Positions 25,135-33,351 of a stretch of DNA of 64,000 bases are shown one piece after another. A program made the position numbers and the translations under genes. A model generated the notes under the pieces. It searched no databases, was not told where the DNA came from, and saw only the letters and a program-made list of their open reading frames with translations. Every line of letters starts with the position of its first letter. Within the stretch, counting starts at the first letter, position 1. Source of the stretch: Candidatus Woesearchaeota archaeon (lineage in GTDB: Archaea; Nanobdellota; Nanobdellia; Woesearchaeales; ARS49); assembly GCA_019322895.1 (NCBI GenBank), contig JAHWHZ010000001.1, positions 62,001 to 126,000 on the forward strand, read 5' to 3'.

Positions 25135-26448
25135 ATGAAACAAAACGCAATTATTGGAGGGGGCAAAATTGAAGAGCCCAGAATAGCTTTGGGAAACACT
25201 ATTGATGGAACTGGTAGAAGTTTGGATCTTAATGTTAACAAACCGCATAATATTGCAATTATAGGTCCTTCAGGATGCGGTAAAACAATGTTATTATCTA
25301 CGATTTCTGAAGGTTTAATTTTTAAGAAGAGTAATTGTCTAAAGAATTTTAATACTAGTATGCCTTTGATTTTATTGGATTTACTGGGAAATATGCATGG
25401 ACTAAAGAAAACGGACAAACAATGCGAATTAATTAAAGAACTAGATCAAAAATCTCTTGAAGATTTAGATTCTAATGTAACACTTAATTATATACCCTCA
25501 TACATAAGTGATGACGAAATGAGTCCTGAAGAGATATTAGGATTTAATCGATTATCAGTAGACTTTTCCAAGATAACTGAATCAGAAGTTTGTGAACTTT
25601 TAAAGATTTCTGTAGCTAGAGATACCAATATGGCGGCACTAGTTAAACGGGTAATGAAGCAGCATCCCAAGAATCCTGGAGAATTTTTCGATATGTTAAA
25701 TATGTTGAAAGAGGATGCCTTGCTTCCAGATAATCTCGCTAATGCATTAGACAAGGTTCTTTTTAGAGCAGAAGAGTTAGTAAAGTATTCTATTTTTAGA
25801 TGGAATAACAATAAGGATGTGATTAGTCAACTTAGAAATAGAAAAACTGCAATAATAAATTGTGAAAAGTCATTAATGGAGGCGAAAGAAGTAACTAATA
25901 TGTGGATAAGGCTTTACTTAGGGAGATTAAAAACTGAGAGAAGAAAAGCAAATGAATCAGAAACACAAAAAAGATACTTTGGAACTGAAGTAGATTTTAA
26001 GGATAAATTGCCGGCTTTCTGGCTTGCTATTGATGAAGTTCATAGGCTTAATCATAGTACAAAAGTAGCATATAATGATTTTGTAAGAACTGCAAGGAAT
26101 TGGAATTGTTCAACTATTGTTTCTACTCAATGTGTGGATGATATTGATAAAGAAACTAGGAAAAATCTAACAGTAATGTTTTTGGGTAGAATGAGTGAAA
26201 AAGAAGCTATGAAAGCTTTAAAGGATTTTCCAATCCCAATAAATCATAAGCGAGTTTTGAATAGAGTACAAGATTTGTTGCCTGGACAATTCTTGGTTTT
26301 AGATAAAATAAGCGGCGAATTTTTTTATCTTAATACAAGAGAAAGAATCACTCAACACGTAGGCGCAACTGTTTCAACTGCTGATTTGATTGAGCTTTAC
26401 AAGGATGCAAATGAAGCAAAAATGAAAGTGCCTGCTTTGGTCGCATAA
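25135..26448 (+). CDS. HerA/VirB4-like DNA-translocating ATPase, element 1
   Basis: A 437-residue P-loop ATPase. Walker A is GPSGCGKT (44-51) and Walker B is FWLAIDEVHRL (about 296-306). The region around the Walker B motif and the following sensor segment STIVSTQCVDDIDKETRKN resemble HerA/FtsK and conjugative TraG/VirB4 ATPases, which pump DNA as hexamers. The N-terminus (RIALGNTIDGTGRSLDLNVN) matches the HAS-barrel-to-core transition of HerA-type proteins. No membrane segment, so it is cytosolic. In an integrative element it may drive DNA transfer or packaging. A stem-loop with a T run follows its stop. Confidence 0.75.
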   Translation: MKQNAIIGGGKIEEPRIALGNTIDGTGRSLDLNVNKPHNIAIIGPSGCGKTMLLSTISEGLIFKKSNCLKNFNTSMPLILLDLLGNMHGLKKTDKQCELIKELDQKSLEDLDSNVTLNYIPSYISDDEMSPEEILGFNRLSVDFSKITESEVCELLKISVARDTNMAALVKRVMKQHPKNPGEFFDMLNMLKEDALLPDNLANALDKVLFRAEELVKYSIFRWNNNKDVISQLRNRKTAIINCEKSLMEAKEVTNMWIRLYLGRLKTERRKANESETQKRYFGTEVDFKDKLPAFWLAIDEVHRLNHSTKVAYNDFVRTARNWNCSTIVSTQCVDDIDKETRKNLTVMFLGRMSEKEAMKALKDFPIPINHKRVLNRVQDLLPGQFLVLDKISGEFFYLNTRERITQHVGATVSTADLIELYKDANEAKMKVPALVA

Positions 26449-26480
26449 GGTGATGAAAATATTTTTTCCACCTTCTTTTT
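26447..26480 (+). terminator. Stem-loop with T run after the ATPase gene
   Basis: Inverted repeat AAGGTG (26447-26452) and CACCTT (26469-26474), immediately followed by CTTTTTTA. It overlaps the ATPase stop codon, in the position expected for a terminator. Confidence 0.5.
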
Positions 26481-26571
26481 TATCAACAAACACACACAGT
26501 TTTATAAAAGATGTTAGCTTTTTAAGGAACTGTAAAGCCACATTTAAAAAAAACTGAATGAGGATTCAAAA

Positions 26572-28020
26572 ATGAAACTCCTAACCAAATCCAAATATCT
26601 AATTGGCTTGCAGTGCCCTAAATATCTTTGGATTGTTTTTAATGATTCTAAGCAGATTCCTAAGGCAGGGGTTCCTGATGAGTTTAAGTTTAAGGAAGGT
26701 GAGAAAGTAGGGGAGTTGGCTAAGAAGTTGTTTCCTGATGGGATTGATTTGCCTGCTGATGATTTTGTTAAGAATCTTGAGGAGTCTGAAAAGGCTTTGA
26801 AAGAGAGAAAGCCTTTGTTTGAGGCTGGTTTTAAGTTTGGGAATATTTTTTCTAGGGCAGATGTTATTGTTCCTGTTGGTGATGAGTGGGATATTGTTGA
26901 GGTTAAATCTGCTACTAAGGTTAAGGATATTAATTATCATGATGTTGCTTTTCAGAAGTATGTATATGAAAGTAAGGGTCTTAAGATTAGGAAGTGTTTT
27001 TTATTGCATTTGAATAGTAAATATATTAGAAAGGGAGAGTTAGATTTAAAGGGTTTATTTGTTAAGGAAGATATTACTTCTAAGGTTAGTTTGCATTTTT
27101 TAGGTATTAAGGGGAGGATTGATTCTATGTTTAAAATTATTTCTTCTGAGAAAATGCCTGAAATGAAGGTTGGGGCGCATTGTAGTGATCCTTACAAATG
27201 TCCTGTTTGTCATTGTTGGGAAGAGTTGCCTGAGAATCATGTTTTTTGTTTGTATCGTGGCGGAAAGTTAAGTTGTAAATTATTTGAAGAAGGAATTGAA
27301 GCAATTGGAGATATTCCCGAAGATGTTAAATTAAATGATAAACAAGGAATACAAAGAGATTGTGCTCTTTCTGGAAAACCCCATATACACAAAGAAAGTA
27401 TTAAACATTTCTTAAACACATTAAAATATCCGTTATATTATCTTGATTTTGAAACTTTTTCAACAGCGATTCCTATGTTTGACGGATTAAAGACTTATTC
27501 TCAAGTTCCTTTTCAGTTCAGTTTGCATGTTGTTGAGAAAGAAGGAAGTAAACCAAAACATTATGAGTTTCTTTATAATGGAAATGAAGATCCACGAGAG
27601 GATTTTATTTTGGCTTTGAAAAAGGTTTTAGGAGATAAGGGTTCTGTTGTTGTTTATAATCAAGTTTTTGAGATTAATAGATTAAAAGATTTAGGAGAAC
27701 ACTTTCCTAAATATAAGAAATGGGTAGATTCTGTTTTATCTAGAATTGTTGATTTATTAGTTCCGTTCAGGAATTTTTCATATTATAATCCAAAACAAGA
27801 AGGTTCTGCCTCAATCAAGAAAGTTCTACCTGCGCTCTGCAGTAAAAGCTATAAAGGAATGGGTATTACAGATGGAGGAACCGCATCTGTAAAGTTCTTT
27901 AATATGGCTTATGGAGAATGTGAAAATAAGGATAAAATCAGGCAGGACTTGTTAAAATATTGCGAACTAGATACTTTGGCAGAGGTTTGGATTGTTGAGG
28001 AATTGGGAAAGCTCATTTAA
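26572..28020 (+). CDS. DUF2779 nuclease: PD-(D/E)XK plus DEDD exonuclease-like domain
   Basis: A 482-residue two-domain protein. The N-terminal half has LQCPKYLW, RADVIVPVGDEWDIVEVKSA (the D...ExK of PD-(D/E)XK nucleases, as in Cas4/RecB) and Cys clusters (PYKCPVCHCW). The C-terminal half, from YYLDFETFSTAIP, is the DUF2779 domain with an RNase H/DEDD exonuclease layout: LDFET, YNQVFEINRL and YCELDTLAE supply the acidic residues. It probably degrades or processes DNA, perhaps in element maintenance or defence. A TATA box (CATTTAAA, centre about 26545) lies 27 bases before the ATG. Codon use is more AT-rich than in the flanking chromosome. Confidence 0.75.
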   Translation: MKLLTKSKYLIGLQCPKYLWIVFNDSKQIPKAGVPDEFKFKEGEKVGELAKKLFPDGIDLPADDFVKNLEESEKALKERKPLFEAGFKFGNIFSRADVIVPVGDEWDIVEVKSATKVKDINYHDVAFQKYVYESKGLKIRKCFLLHLNSKYIRKGELDLKGLFVKEDITSKVSLHFLGIKGRIDSMFKIISSEKMPEMKVGAHCSDPYKCPVCHCWEELPENHVFCLYRGGKLSCKLFEEGIEAIGDIPEDVKLNDKQGIQRDCALSGKPHIHKESIKHFLNTLKYPLYYLDFETFSTAIPMFDGLKTYSQVPFQFSLHVVEKEGSKPKHYEFLYNGNEDPREDFILALKKVLGDKGSVVVYNQVFEINRLKDLGEHFPKYKKWVDSVLSRIVDLLVPFRNFSYYNPKQEGSASIKKVLPALCSKSYKGMGITDGGTASVKFFNMAYGECENKDKIRQDLLKYCELDTLAEVWIVEELGKLI

Positions 28021-28063
28021 AAAAAGAAGTATTTATAAAAGAAATCAAATTAAATATGTTAAT

Positions 28064-28837
28064 ATGATTAGCGATAAATTAAAAGAAGAAATAAAAGAAG
28101 AGTTAATTAGGAAAATTAAGAATAAAATTGCGAATTATGATTTTTCTAAGAAATCAGGAAATCCATTTATAGATATTGTTTTTGGCAAATATTCTAATAT
28201 CAAATCATTTATTCATGGAACTGCAACTATGCTGGGCAGTTATTATGAAATACTTGCTAGAAAAATTGCACAAGAAAATTCCAATTTTATTGAAGCAAAA
28301 AAAATTGTGCTTATTGGCAAAATATCAAATTCGGAAAGTGCAGTTATTAAACATTTAGTTAAGGATTTAGAAGAAAAAAATATTGCTGCAGATCATGATG
28401 CCGAAATAAAATCAGTTTATTCCGCAGGAGCTACAAATATTAGAGATACGCGAATAACTATCGACTTGTTTTTAAAAGATAAAAAAGGAAAAGAATATTT
28501 TATCGAAATGAAAGGCCCGGATCCTAATAAGAAAGAAGTTCGCGCAGCAAAAGAAGACTTATTAAATGTAATTGCTATGAAAAAAAGAGAAATTTCTATT
28601 AAATCTTTCGATAAAAAGGTTCGAGTTATTTTTGGAGTATATTATAATAATGAAGACGGGGACTATAATAATTGGAAAGTTTCTCCGATGTTCGAAAGAG
28701 GACAAGATTTATTAGTTCAAGAGGAATTTTGGGATCTTTTAGGTGGTAAAGGGACATATAAAGAATTATTGAATATTCTTGAGCAAGTAAAAGAAAAGGT
28801 ATTCCCAATTATTGAAAAAACAATAAATAAATTTTAG
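28064..28837 (+). CDS. TdeIII-like type II restriction endonuclease
   Basis: A 257-residue protein. The N-terminus (NPFIDIVFGKYSNIKSFIHG, then TATMLGSYYEILARKIA) closely matches what I recall of the TdeIII restriction endonuclease family. A PD-(D/E)XK core is visible as RITIDLFLKD followed by YFIEMKGPDPNKKE (D and ExK). It would cut unmodified DNA at a short site; the TdeIII prototype recognises GGNCC, but specificity cannot be read here. An upstream TTG (27992) opens a longer frame overlapping the nuclease gene, but the TATA box (TTTATAAAAG, centre about 28035) favours ATG 28064. It converges on the methyltransferase gene with a 4-base overlap. Confidence 0.75.
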   Translation: MISDKLKEEIKEELIRKIKNKIANYDFSKKSGNPFIDIVFGKYSNIKSFIHGTATMLGSYYEILARKIAQENSNFIEAKKIVLIGKISNSESAVIKHLVKDLEEKNIAADHDAEIKSVYSAGATNIRDTRITIDLFLKDKKGKEYFIEMKGPDPNKKEVRAAKEDLLNVIAMKKREISIKSFDKKVRVIFGVYYNNEDGDYNNWKVSPMFERGQDLLVQEEFWDLLGGKGTYKELLNILEQVKEKVFPIIEKTINKF

Positions 28838-30441
28838 TTTTTTTTCTGCATATGAAATATTATTTCTGCGTAGGGTTGTCTGTCGCGTTCTGTTCGGTTT
28901 AGTACGGGTCTTTTGAATTTATTTACTATTTTTAATCCGCTTTTTTCGGCGATAATCGGATATAGATTAAATTTATCGTTTGCTACTATAAAAAAGTGTC
29001 CATCGTCTTTGACAAATTTGCTGATATTTGTTAAAACTTGACTGATTCCTTCGATATATTCTTTTCTGGCTTCTGCGCCGCGGCCTTTGTATAATGGTCC
29101 TATTTCTTGTTTGTCTCTTCGGTTTATTTTGAATAGTTCGTATGCATATGCATGTTGTTCGTGATAGTCTATTTGACCTACATACGGGGGAGACGTAAAT
29201 ATTCCTGCGATTTTGTTGTTTTTTAGGATTTTATATAGTGCTGGATTTTGATTTTTGACTTGTTCTAGTATGTTTATTGTTCTTGAATCGTCAGAAAGTA
29301 CTGTTTGTTGTGTTTTTTTCTTTAATTTAGAAAAGTCATTTAGTCTTGTTAGTGTATCGTAGGTGTTTCTTCGCAAATGTTTAAGTATGCTGTTAATGGG
29401 GGTGCATATTTTTTTGTGTTTTCGGCAATAGTAAGGCCCTCTTTGTGGTTCTTTAAGTGTTGCTAGATCCGAATGTGTTGTTGCTCTGCATGATCTAGCA
29501 GTTCTACTCAATACTATTTTCATTATATTTCTTATTTGTTTATCATTAATCGTATTTATCAGCTTTAGGTAAAAATAAAGTTCTTGTTGAATTCTTTTTG
29601 AAAACCAGGTATTTAAGAAAGAGGACATTTTTTCTTGGCTGGCAAGATTAATTTTGTTTTTGGTGCCATTGTTTGTCAGGAATTTTTCATTTTTCTTCAG
29701 GAATTCTAAAAATCTTTCTTGCGCATATTTTTCTTCAGATATTTTTCCTTTAGATACTTTGTGTTTAAATTCTGGATTAGGAAAATGTTTCTGATTAAAT
29801 TCGTATAATTTTTCTTTTAATTGTAAATCATAATCGTCATCAAATGTTCTTTCACTGAATTGTGCAGTTCTTAGCAATGCTTCTTGCAATTTATTACTTA
29901 ATCTTTTTATGTCATAATTATCTAATTTAACTTTTGATAATAGACAGTTGAATTCAGAAATATCTATACCTATTGAATGCATTCCTAATTCAGATGCCTG
30001 AATTAATGTTGTCCCGCTCCCCATAAACGGATCTAGTATTATATCGCCTTTCTTGAAAAATATTTGTTTTTTAAATGTATTAATGTGATTATCTAAGAAG
30101 TATTCTACTAATTGAGGAATAAATTTTCCTTTGTAAGGATGTAATCTATGAACATGTTTTGTTGTATCTGCTTCGCGCAAATGATCAAAGGATAACGCCC
30201 AGTTTAAATCATTTCCAAGATATTTTTTCCAGGCATTTTGTTTTTTAATTACGATATCATCGTAATATCTTTTTAATTCATCTTTATTAACAATTATTTT
30301 TCTTTGATTATCTACATATTTACGAATTTTAGCATATTGAACCAAGTAGGTTATATTTGAAGGGGTGACAGGTTTATTTAAATAATTGGTTGCCCAAGTA
30401 GAAGCCTCTTTTATTGAGATACAATTATTGATTTTTATCAC
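28834..30441 (-). CDS. DNA (cytosine-N4 or adenine-N6) methyltransferase of the R-M system
   Basis: A 535-residue amino-methyltransferase. Motif I is DPFMGSGTT (136-144) and the catalytic motif IV is TSPPY (416-420). Ser-Pro-Pro-Tyr is typical of N4-cytosine enzymes, and the order I, target-recognition, IV is that of the alpha class. The N-terminus is a helix-turn-helix (SIKEASTWATNYLNKPVTPS) that could bind its own promoter. It would protect the site cut by the neighbouring TdeIII-like enzyme. The GTG start at 30441 follows an AGAGAGG site, with a TATA box (CATATATAAAT) at 30472-30482. No C protein is seen. Confidence 0.85.
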   Translation of the reverse strand: MIKINNCISIKEASTWATNYLNKPVTPSNITYLVQYAKIRKYVDNQRKIIVNKDELKRYYDDIVIKKQNAWKKYLGNDLNWALSFDHLREADTTKHVHRLHPYKGKFIPQLVEYFLDNHINTFKKQIFFKKGDIILDPFMGSGTTLIQASELGMHSIGIDISEFNCLLSKVKLDNYDIKRLSNKLQEALLRTAQFSERTFDDDYDLQLKEKLYEFNQKHFPNPEFKHKVSKGKISEEKYAQERFLEFLKKNEKFLTNNGTKNKINLASQEKMSSFLNTWFSKRIQQELYFYLKLINTINDKQIRNIMKIVLSRTARSCRATTHSDLATLKEPQRGPYYCRKHKKICTPINSILKHLRRNTYDTLTRLNDFSKLKKKTQQTVLSDDSRTINILEQVKNQNPALYKILKNNKIAGIFTSPPYVGQIDYHEQHAYAYELFKINRRDKQEIGPLYKGRGAEARKEYIEGISQVLTNISKFVKDDGHFFIVANDKFNLYPIIAEKSGLKIVNKFKRPVLNRTERDRQPYAEIIFHMQKKN

Positions 30442-30534
30442 CCTCTCTTTAATTTATTATTTGTCTTTTGTTATTTATATATGTTACGTGTATATGTCCA
30501 GTGAAGCTTCTTTATATATTTTTCTACTTCAAAA

Positions 30535-30570
30535 TCGGAAAATTTACGACATTTTAGTGACATTTTCCGA
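30535..30570. repeat. 9-base inverted repeat upstream of the methyltransferase
   Basis: TCGGAAAAT (30535-30543) and ATTTTCCGA (30562-30570), perfect arms with an 18-base spacer, about 55 bases beyond the methyltransferase TATA box. It could be an operator for the R-M genes. Confidence 0.45.
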
Positions 30571-30853
30571 GACAGAATCTCTTATTTTATCTTCCTCCAG
30601 CCATTCGTTTATTAGGAATATCCATTCTGGGAGCTTTTTTCTGAGCTCTTGTTCGTATTCATTGGCTTGGATGATTTTTGTTCACCTTAAGGAATTTAAA
30701 GGCTTCATGGCCATGGAAGGAGCCATGAAGCTTTTGCATGGAGGGCAAAAATACACTGTGGTTCGTGGGTTTTCCTTGATTAAGCATGGTAATTCTATTG
30801 TTTTCCAAGTTTATATATTCTAGCGACTTTTCGTGGACACAAAGTTTTTTCAT
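30544..30853 (-). pseudogene. Frameshifted small gene, element 1
   Basis: Reading leftward, a frame starts at ATG 30853 (MKKLCVHEKSLEYINLENNR) with a TATA box (ATTTAAAT, centre about 30879) exactly 26 bases upstream. It stops at 30659. In the next frame, translation continues sensibly from about 30683 to the stop at 30544 (QANEYEQELRKKLPEWIFLI, NEWLEEDKIRDS). The good promoter and protein-like second half suggest one broken gene of about 100 codons. No family recognised. A 10-base inverted repeat lies in the middle. Confidence 0.4.
30702..30731. repeat. 10-base perfect inverted repeat
   Basis: GCTTCATGGC (30702-30711) and GCCATGAAGC (30722-30731) with a 10-base spacer. The arms extend to 14 positions with one G-T mismatch. 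It sits inside the broken gene; possible binding site or replication dyad. Confidence 0.55.
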
Positions 30854-31226
30854 AATTTTTCTTATTGTTTTCCTGATTTAAATATTATTGCGGACTTTTG
30901 TAGGACTTTTTTCATTATACTGTTTTTCAACAATATTAAACTAAGTCTAAAACTTATCCGATTTCGGACAAAAATATCCATTTTCAGACAAAAAATTAGA
31001 AGATGATTAAGTATATAAATTCCCTACTCAGTTTTTTTCCGGTAAAAGTGAATAGGGGGTTTATAAAGAGCGCACATCAGCCACTGGACAAATGACCGAA
31101 AAATATAAATACGACCTTATTAATCTAACATCATGTGTATTAATGATGACTGATTTAATATAATAATAACATTTTTATATCAGTTCTGTTTTATTGCACA
31201 AATCTAGGTTTGGAGGGAGATGAAAA
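30854..31226. other. Non-coding AT-rich region with short direct repeats
   Basis: A 373-base stretch without a gene. It contains two near-identical blocks, ATTTCGGACAAAAAT (30961-30975) and ATTTTCAGACAAAAAAT (30980-30996), and a CCCTA/TAGGG pair flanking 31021-31060. At its right end lies the promoter of the 31227 gene (ATTTTTATATC, centre about 31176, with a GGAGGGAGATGA ribosome-binding site). With the dyads at 30535 and 30702 it could be an origin or partition region of element 1, but nothing decisive is visible. Confidence 0.4.
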
Positions 31227-31784
31227 ATGTATGAAACCATAAAAGATAAAATAAAAGAAGTTATTGAAATTACCCAAAAATGTCCTGAAAACTTACAGGA
31301 AAAATGTTTTGAATTACTGATGTTACCTTTGCTTCAGGAAAAAGTGACTCCGTCAACTGTACAAGAATCAGAAGAAAAAGAGTCTGTTGTAACAGAAGTT
31401 GATTTTAAAATACCCTTAGATGTACGAGCATTCTTAGAACAGTATGGTGTTTCTGAAGAAAAATTGCAAAAATTATTCCTAATGCAAGGAGAAGAAGTCA
31501 AAGAAAAGTTCAATATTACTACTTCCAAAAAGGCAAGAGCTCAAATCCAGCTTGCATTATTAAGTGCTTTGCAAAATGCTTTGAAAGGCGAAAAATTTCA
31601 ATTTTCAATTGCAACTGTTAAGCAACAATGCGAAGATCATAAAGCGTACGACTTGCCCAATTTCAGAGGAATTTTCAAAAAGAACCAAGGACTGTTCAAG
31701 AATCTTGATGATGATGAAAATGTCGAATTATCACCCTCTGGAAAAGAAAAACTAGCTGAGACAATTCTTGAAGTAGCAAAATGA
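31227..31784 (+). CDS. Hypothetical protein, first gene of HEPN module
   Basis: A 185-residue acidic, helical protein. A possible C-terminal winged helix spans roughly 100-180: SKKARAQIQLALLSALQNAL, QFSIATVKQQCEDHKAYDLP and NVELSPSGKEKLAETI. This fits a DNA- or nucleic-acid-binding partner protein. A GGAGGGAGATGA ribosome-binding site precedes the ATG and the TATA box is near 31176. Its stop overlaps the start of the HEPN-like gene (ATGA), so the two products are made together and may form a complex. Confidence 0.6.
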   Translation: MYETIKDKIKEVIEITQKCPENLQEKCFELLMLPLLQEKVTPSTVQESEEKESVVTEVDFKIPLDVRAFLEQYGVSEEKLQKLFLMQGEEVKEKFNITTSKKARAQIQLALLSALQNALKGEKFQFSIATVKQQCEDHKAYDLPNFRGIFKKNQGLFKNLDDDENVELSPSGKEKLAETILEVAK

Positions 31785-32614
31785 AGGACAACATTCTTAG
31801 AGGATTAGAAGGAATAGAATCTTCTCTCAGAAGTCTTAAAGGGCTTGTAAATTTAAACAAGTCTGAATTTGTGTCCAAAGTTTCTATCAAGGGACTTTCA
31901 AAAGAAATCGCTGTAAAGTGGTTTGAAAGTATTGAAAAACCGCTAAGCAGTTCTTTTTCTTTGCAAGAAGACACAATGAAAAAATATCAGGACAATTTCG
32001 ATAAACTTTTAAAGCTCTCAATACGCAAAAATGCAAGAAAAAGCACATACTTAAAGCAAATAGACTTATTATTAAGCAATTTCAAGAATGACCTGATTCA
32101 GCCAGTATTGAAATATACGCCAGTGACATCAAAACTCAATAACTGGTCAGGCATATTTAAAGATGTAACAGAAGGAGAAAAAGAATATTTAAATGAAGCA
32201 ATAAAATGTGCTGATTTAAATTTATTTAGAGCATCCATTGTCTTGGGATGGTGTGCAGTTATTGATAGAATTCATAGAGTTATCGAAATGAGAGGATTTA
32301 AGGAATTTAGCGAAAAAAGTGAGGAAATGCGCAAGAAGAAGGATGGTCGTTATAAAAGGTGTAATAAAGCATTTTCAATAAATTCTTTAAACGAATTACG
32401 TGTCCAAGTATTTGATAAAGACCTTTTGTGGATCCTAGAATACATGAACTTAATCGATCCTAACCAACATGACCGGCTTTCATTATGCTTTACTATGAGA
32501 AATAACTGCGCGCACCCTGGAGATGCAGGAATATCGCCAGAAAATCTCCTTTCTTTTTATTCAGACGTAGACAGCATAATATTTAAAAATCCTAAGTTTT
32601 TACTCAGTAAATAA
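31781..32614 (+). CDS. HEPN-like RNase domain protein
   Basis: A 277-residue, mostly helical protein. The C-terminal half has a HEPN-type arrangement: a helical pair (DLNLFRASIVLGWCAVIDRI) and the motif RNNCAHPG (R240, H245), the R-x4-H signature of HEPN RNases, which act in abortive infection and toxin-antitoxin systems. The N-terminal part (residues 1-130) is a separate helical domain (GLEGIESSLRSLKGLVNLNK). It is translationally coupled to the 31227 gene. A defence role is inferred from the motif and from location beside an R-M system on a mobile element. Confidence 0.6.
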   Translation: MKDNILRGLEGIESSLRSLKGLVNLNKSEFVSKVSIKGLSKEIAVKWFESIEKPLSSSFSLQEDTMKKYQDNFDKLLKLSIRKNARKSTYLKQIDLLLSNFKNDLIQPVLKYTPVTSKLNNWSGIFKDVTEGEKEYLNEAIKCADLNLFRASIVLGWCAVIDRIHRVIEMRGFKEFSEKSEEMRKKKDGRYKRCNKAFSINSLNELRVQVFDKDLLWILEYMNLIDPNQHDRLSLCFTMRNNCAHPGDAGISPENLLSFYSDVDSIIFKNPKFLLSK

Positions 32615-32668
32615 TACCCTACATTGCTAGTTTAAAAGAAAGAGAAAAACTAAGTGAGTTTATTTAGA

Positions 32669-33241
32669 ATGAACGAAGAACAAATAACACAAGAAGAATA
32701 CATACTAGAAGTATTAAAAGATGACTTAAATACGGGAAGATACCCTATTTTACAAAAATCGCCATCACTTATTACAAATGCAAATCTTCTGTCTGAAGAT
32801 GAAAATCAAAAGAGATTAAAGTTAATACAAAATAACGGCGCCTTTGGCAGAATCTTTGAGATTCGTAATTTTGTTGCTTTTTATAAATCACAGATTAAAC
32901 AGGAAGAGTTTCTAGAACTATTTTGGTGTCCTAAGGGTAATGAAACAGACCAAGATGGAATAGATTTAATGAGCGACAATACTAGAAATATTGCTAAGTT
33001 AATTGCTTTTCTCAAAAAAGAATATTTAGGAACTGATCCAAAAATAATACAACAAATCAAGAGTTTTTTTAATGAAGAAATAAGGAAAGATAAAGAAATC
33101 CGACTCTTCTTATTTGAAACATCCCGTAGTAAATTAATAATAGATGGGAACCATCGGGCGGGAGCAATAGTAAAGTCAATATCACAGGAAAATATAGAAA
33201 ATGTATTTCCCATTACTGTGTATGTCGCAAAAATATCCTAA
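32669..33241 (+). CDS. ParB/Srx-fold-like protein with DGNHR motif
   Basis: A 190-residue protein. The recognisable element is LIIDGNHRAGAIVKS (D159-A166), like the DGxHR signature of ParB/sulfiredoxin-fold proteins and DndB-like DNA-modification proteins. Elsewhere it is mixed alpha/beta with no other motif. The frame opens at GTG 32654, but the ATG at 32669 is as likely; a TTTAAAAG box lies near 32630. It is the last gene of element 1: its stop is followed within three bases by the tRNA remnant. It may belong with the two preceding genes as a three-gene module. Confidence 0.5.
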   Translation: MNEEQITQEEYILEVLKDDLNTGRYPILQKSPSLITNANLLSEDENQKRLKLIQNNGAFGRIFEIRNFVAFYKSQIKQEEFLELFWCPKGNETDQDGIDLMSDNTRNIAKLIAFLKKEYLGTDPKIIQQIKSFFNEEIRKDKEIRLFLFETSRSKLIIDGNHRAGAIVKSISQENIENVFPITVYVAKIS

Positions 33242-33243
33242 AT

Positions 33244-33278
33244 CCCGTCCCTTTCGGTTTAACGTGGGGCGGTGGCGT
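33244..33278 (+). repeat. attR of element 1: degraded tRNA-Ser 3' half
   Basis: Starts CCCGTCCCTTTCGG, resembling the tRNA-Ser variable-arm region CCCGTTCCCTTCGG (19839-19852). It ends with GGGCGGTGGCGT, a 12-base exact copy of the tRNA 3' end. The T-arm part is lost, so this is a remnant and not a functional tRNA. Confidence 0.7.
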
Positions 33279-33351
33279 CTATATTTCTACCTGAAAACTG
33301 CTTAAAAAAAATCCCGAATCTTTATAAACAATCTCAGATTTGTGTATATCG

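Larger units (their letters stand above)
19872..33278. mobile_element. Integrative element 1 (in tRNA-Ser)
   Basis: The 12-base sequence GGGCGGTGGCGT that ends tRNA-Ser (19872-19883) recurs at 33267-33278, preceded there by a degraded copy of the tRNA variable arm. A tyrosine recombinase lies 60 bases past the tRNA 3' end. The 13.4 kb between carries a HerA-like ATPase, a DUF2779 nuclease, restriction and modification genes, a HEPN-like protein, regulators, repeats and hypothetical genes, while recognisable chromosomal genes lie outside both ends. This is the arrangement of archaeal integrative elements that recombine into a tRNA 3' end and restore it. It may be conjugative or plasmid-derived: there is a translocase-type ATPase but no recognisable capsid. 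Confidence 0.75.

Noticed and set aside
19109..31090. Recurring octamer CACTGGAC / GTCCAGTG near element 1 ends
   Set aside because: It also occurs in element 2 coding regions (for example 53515-53530 and 61030) and has no consistent position relative to the attachment sites.
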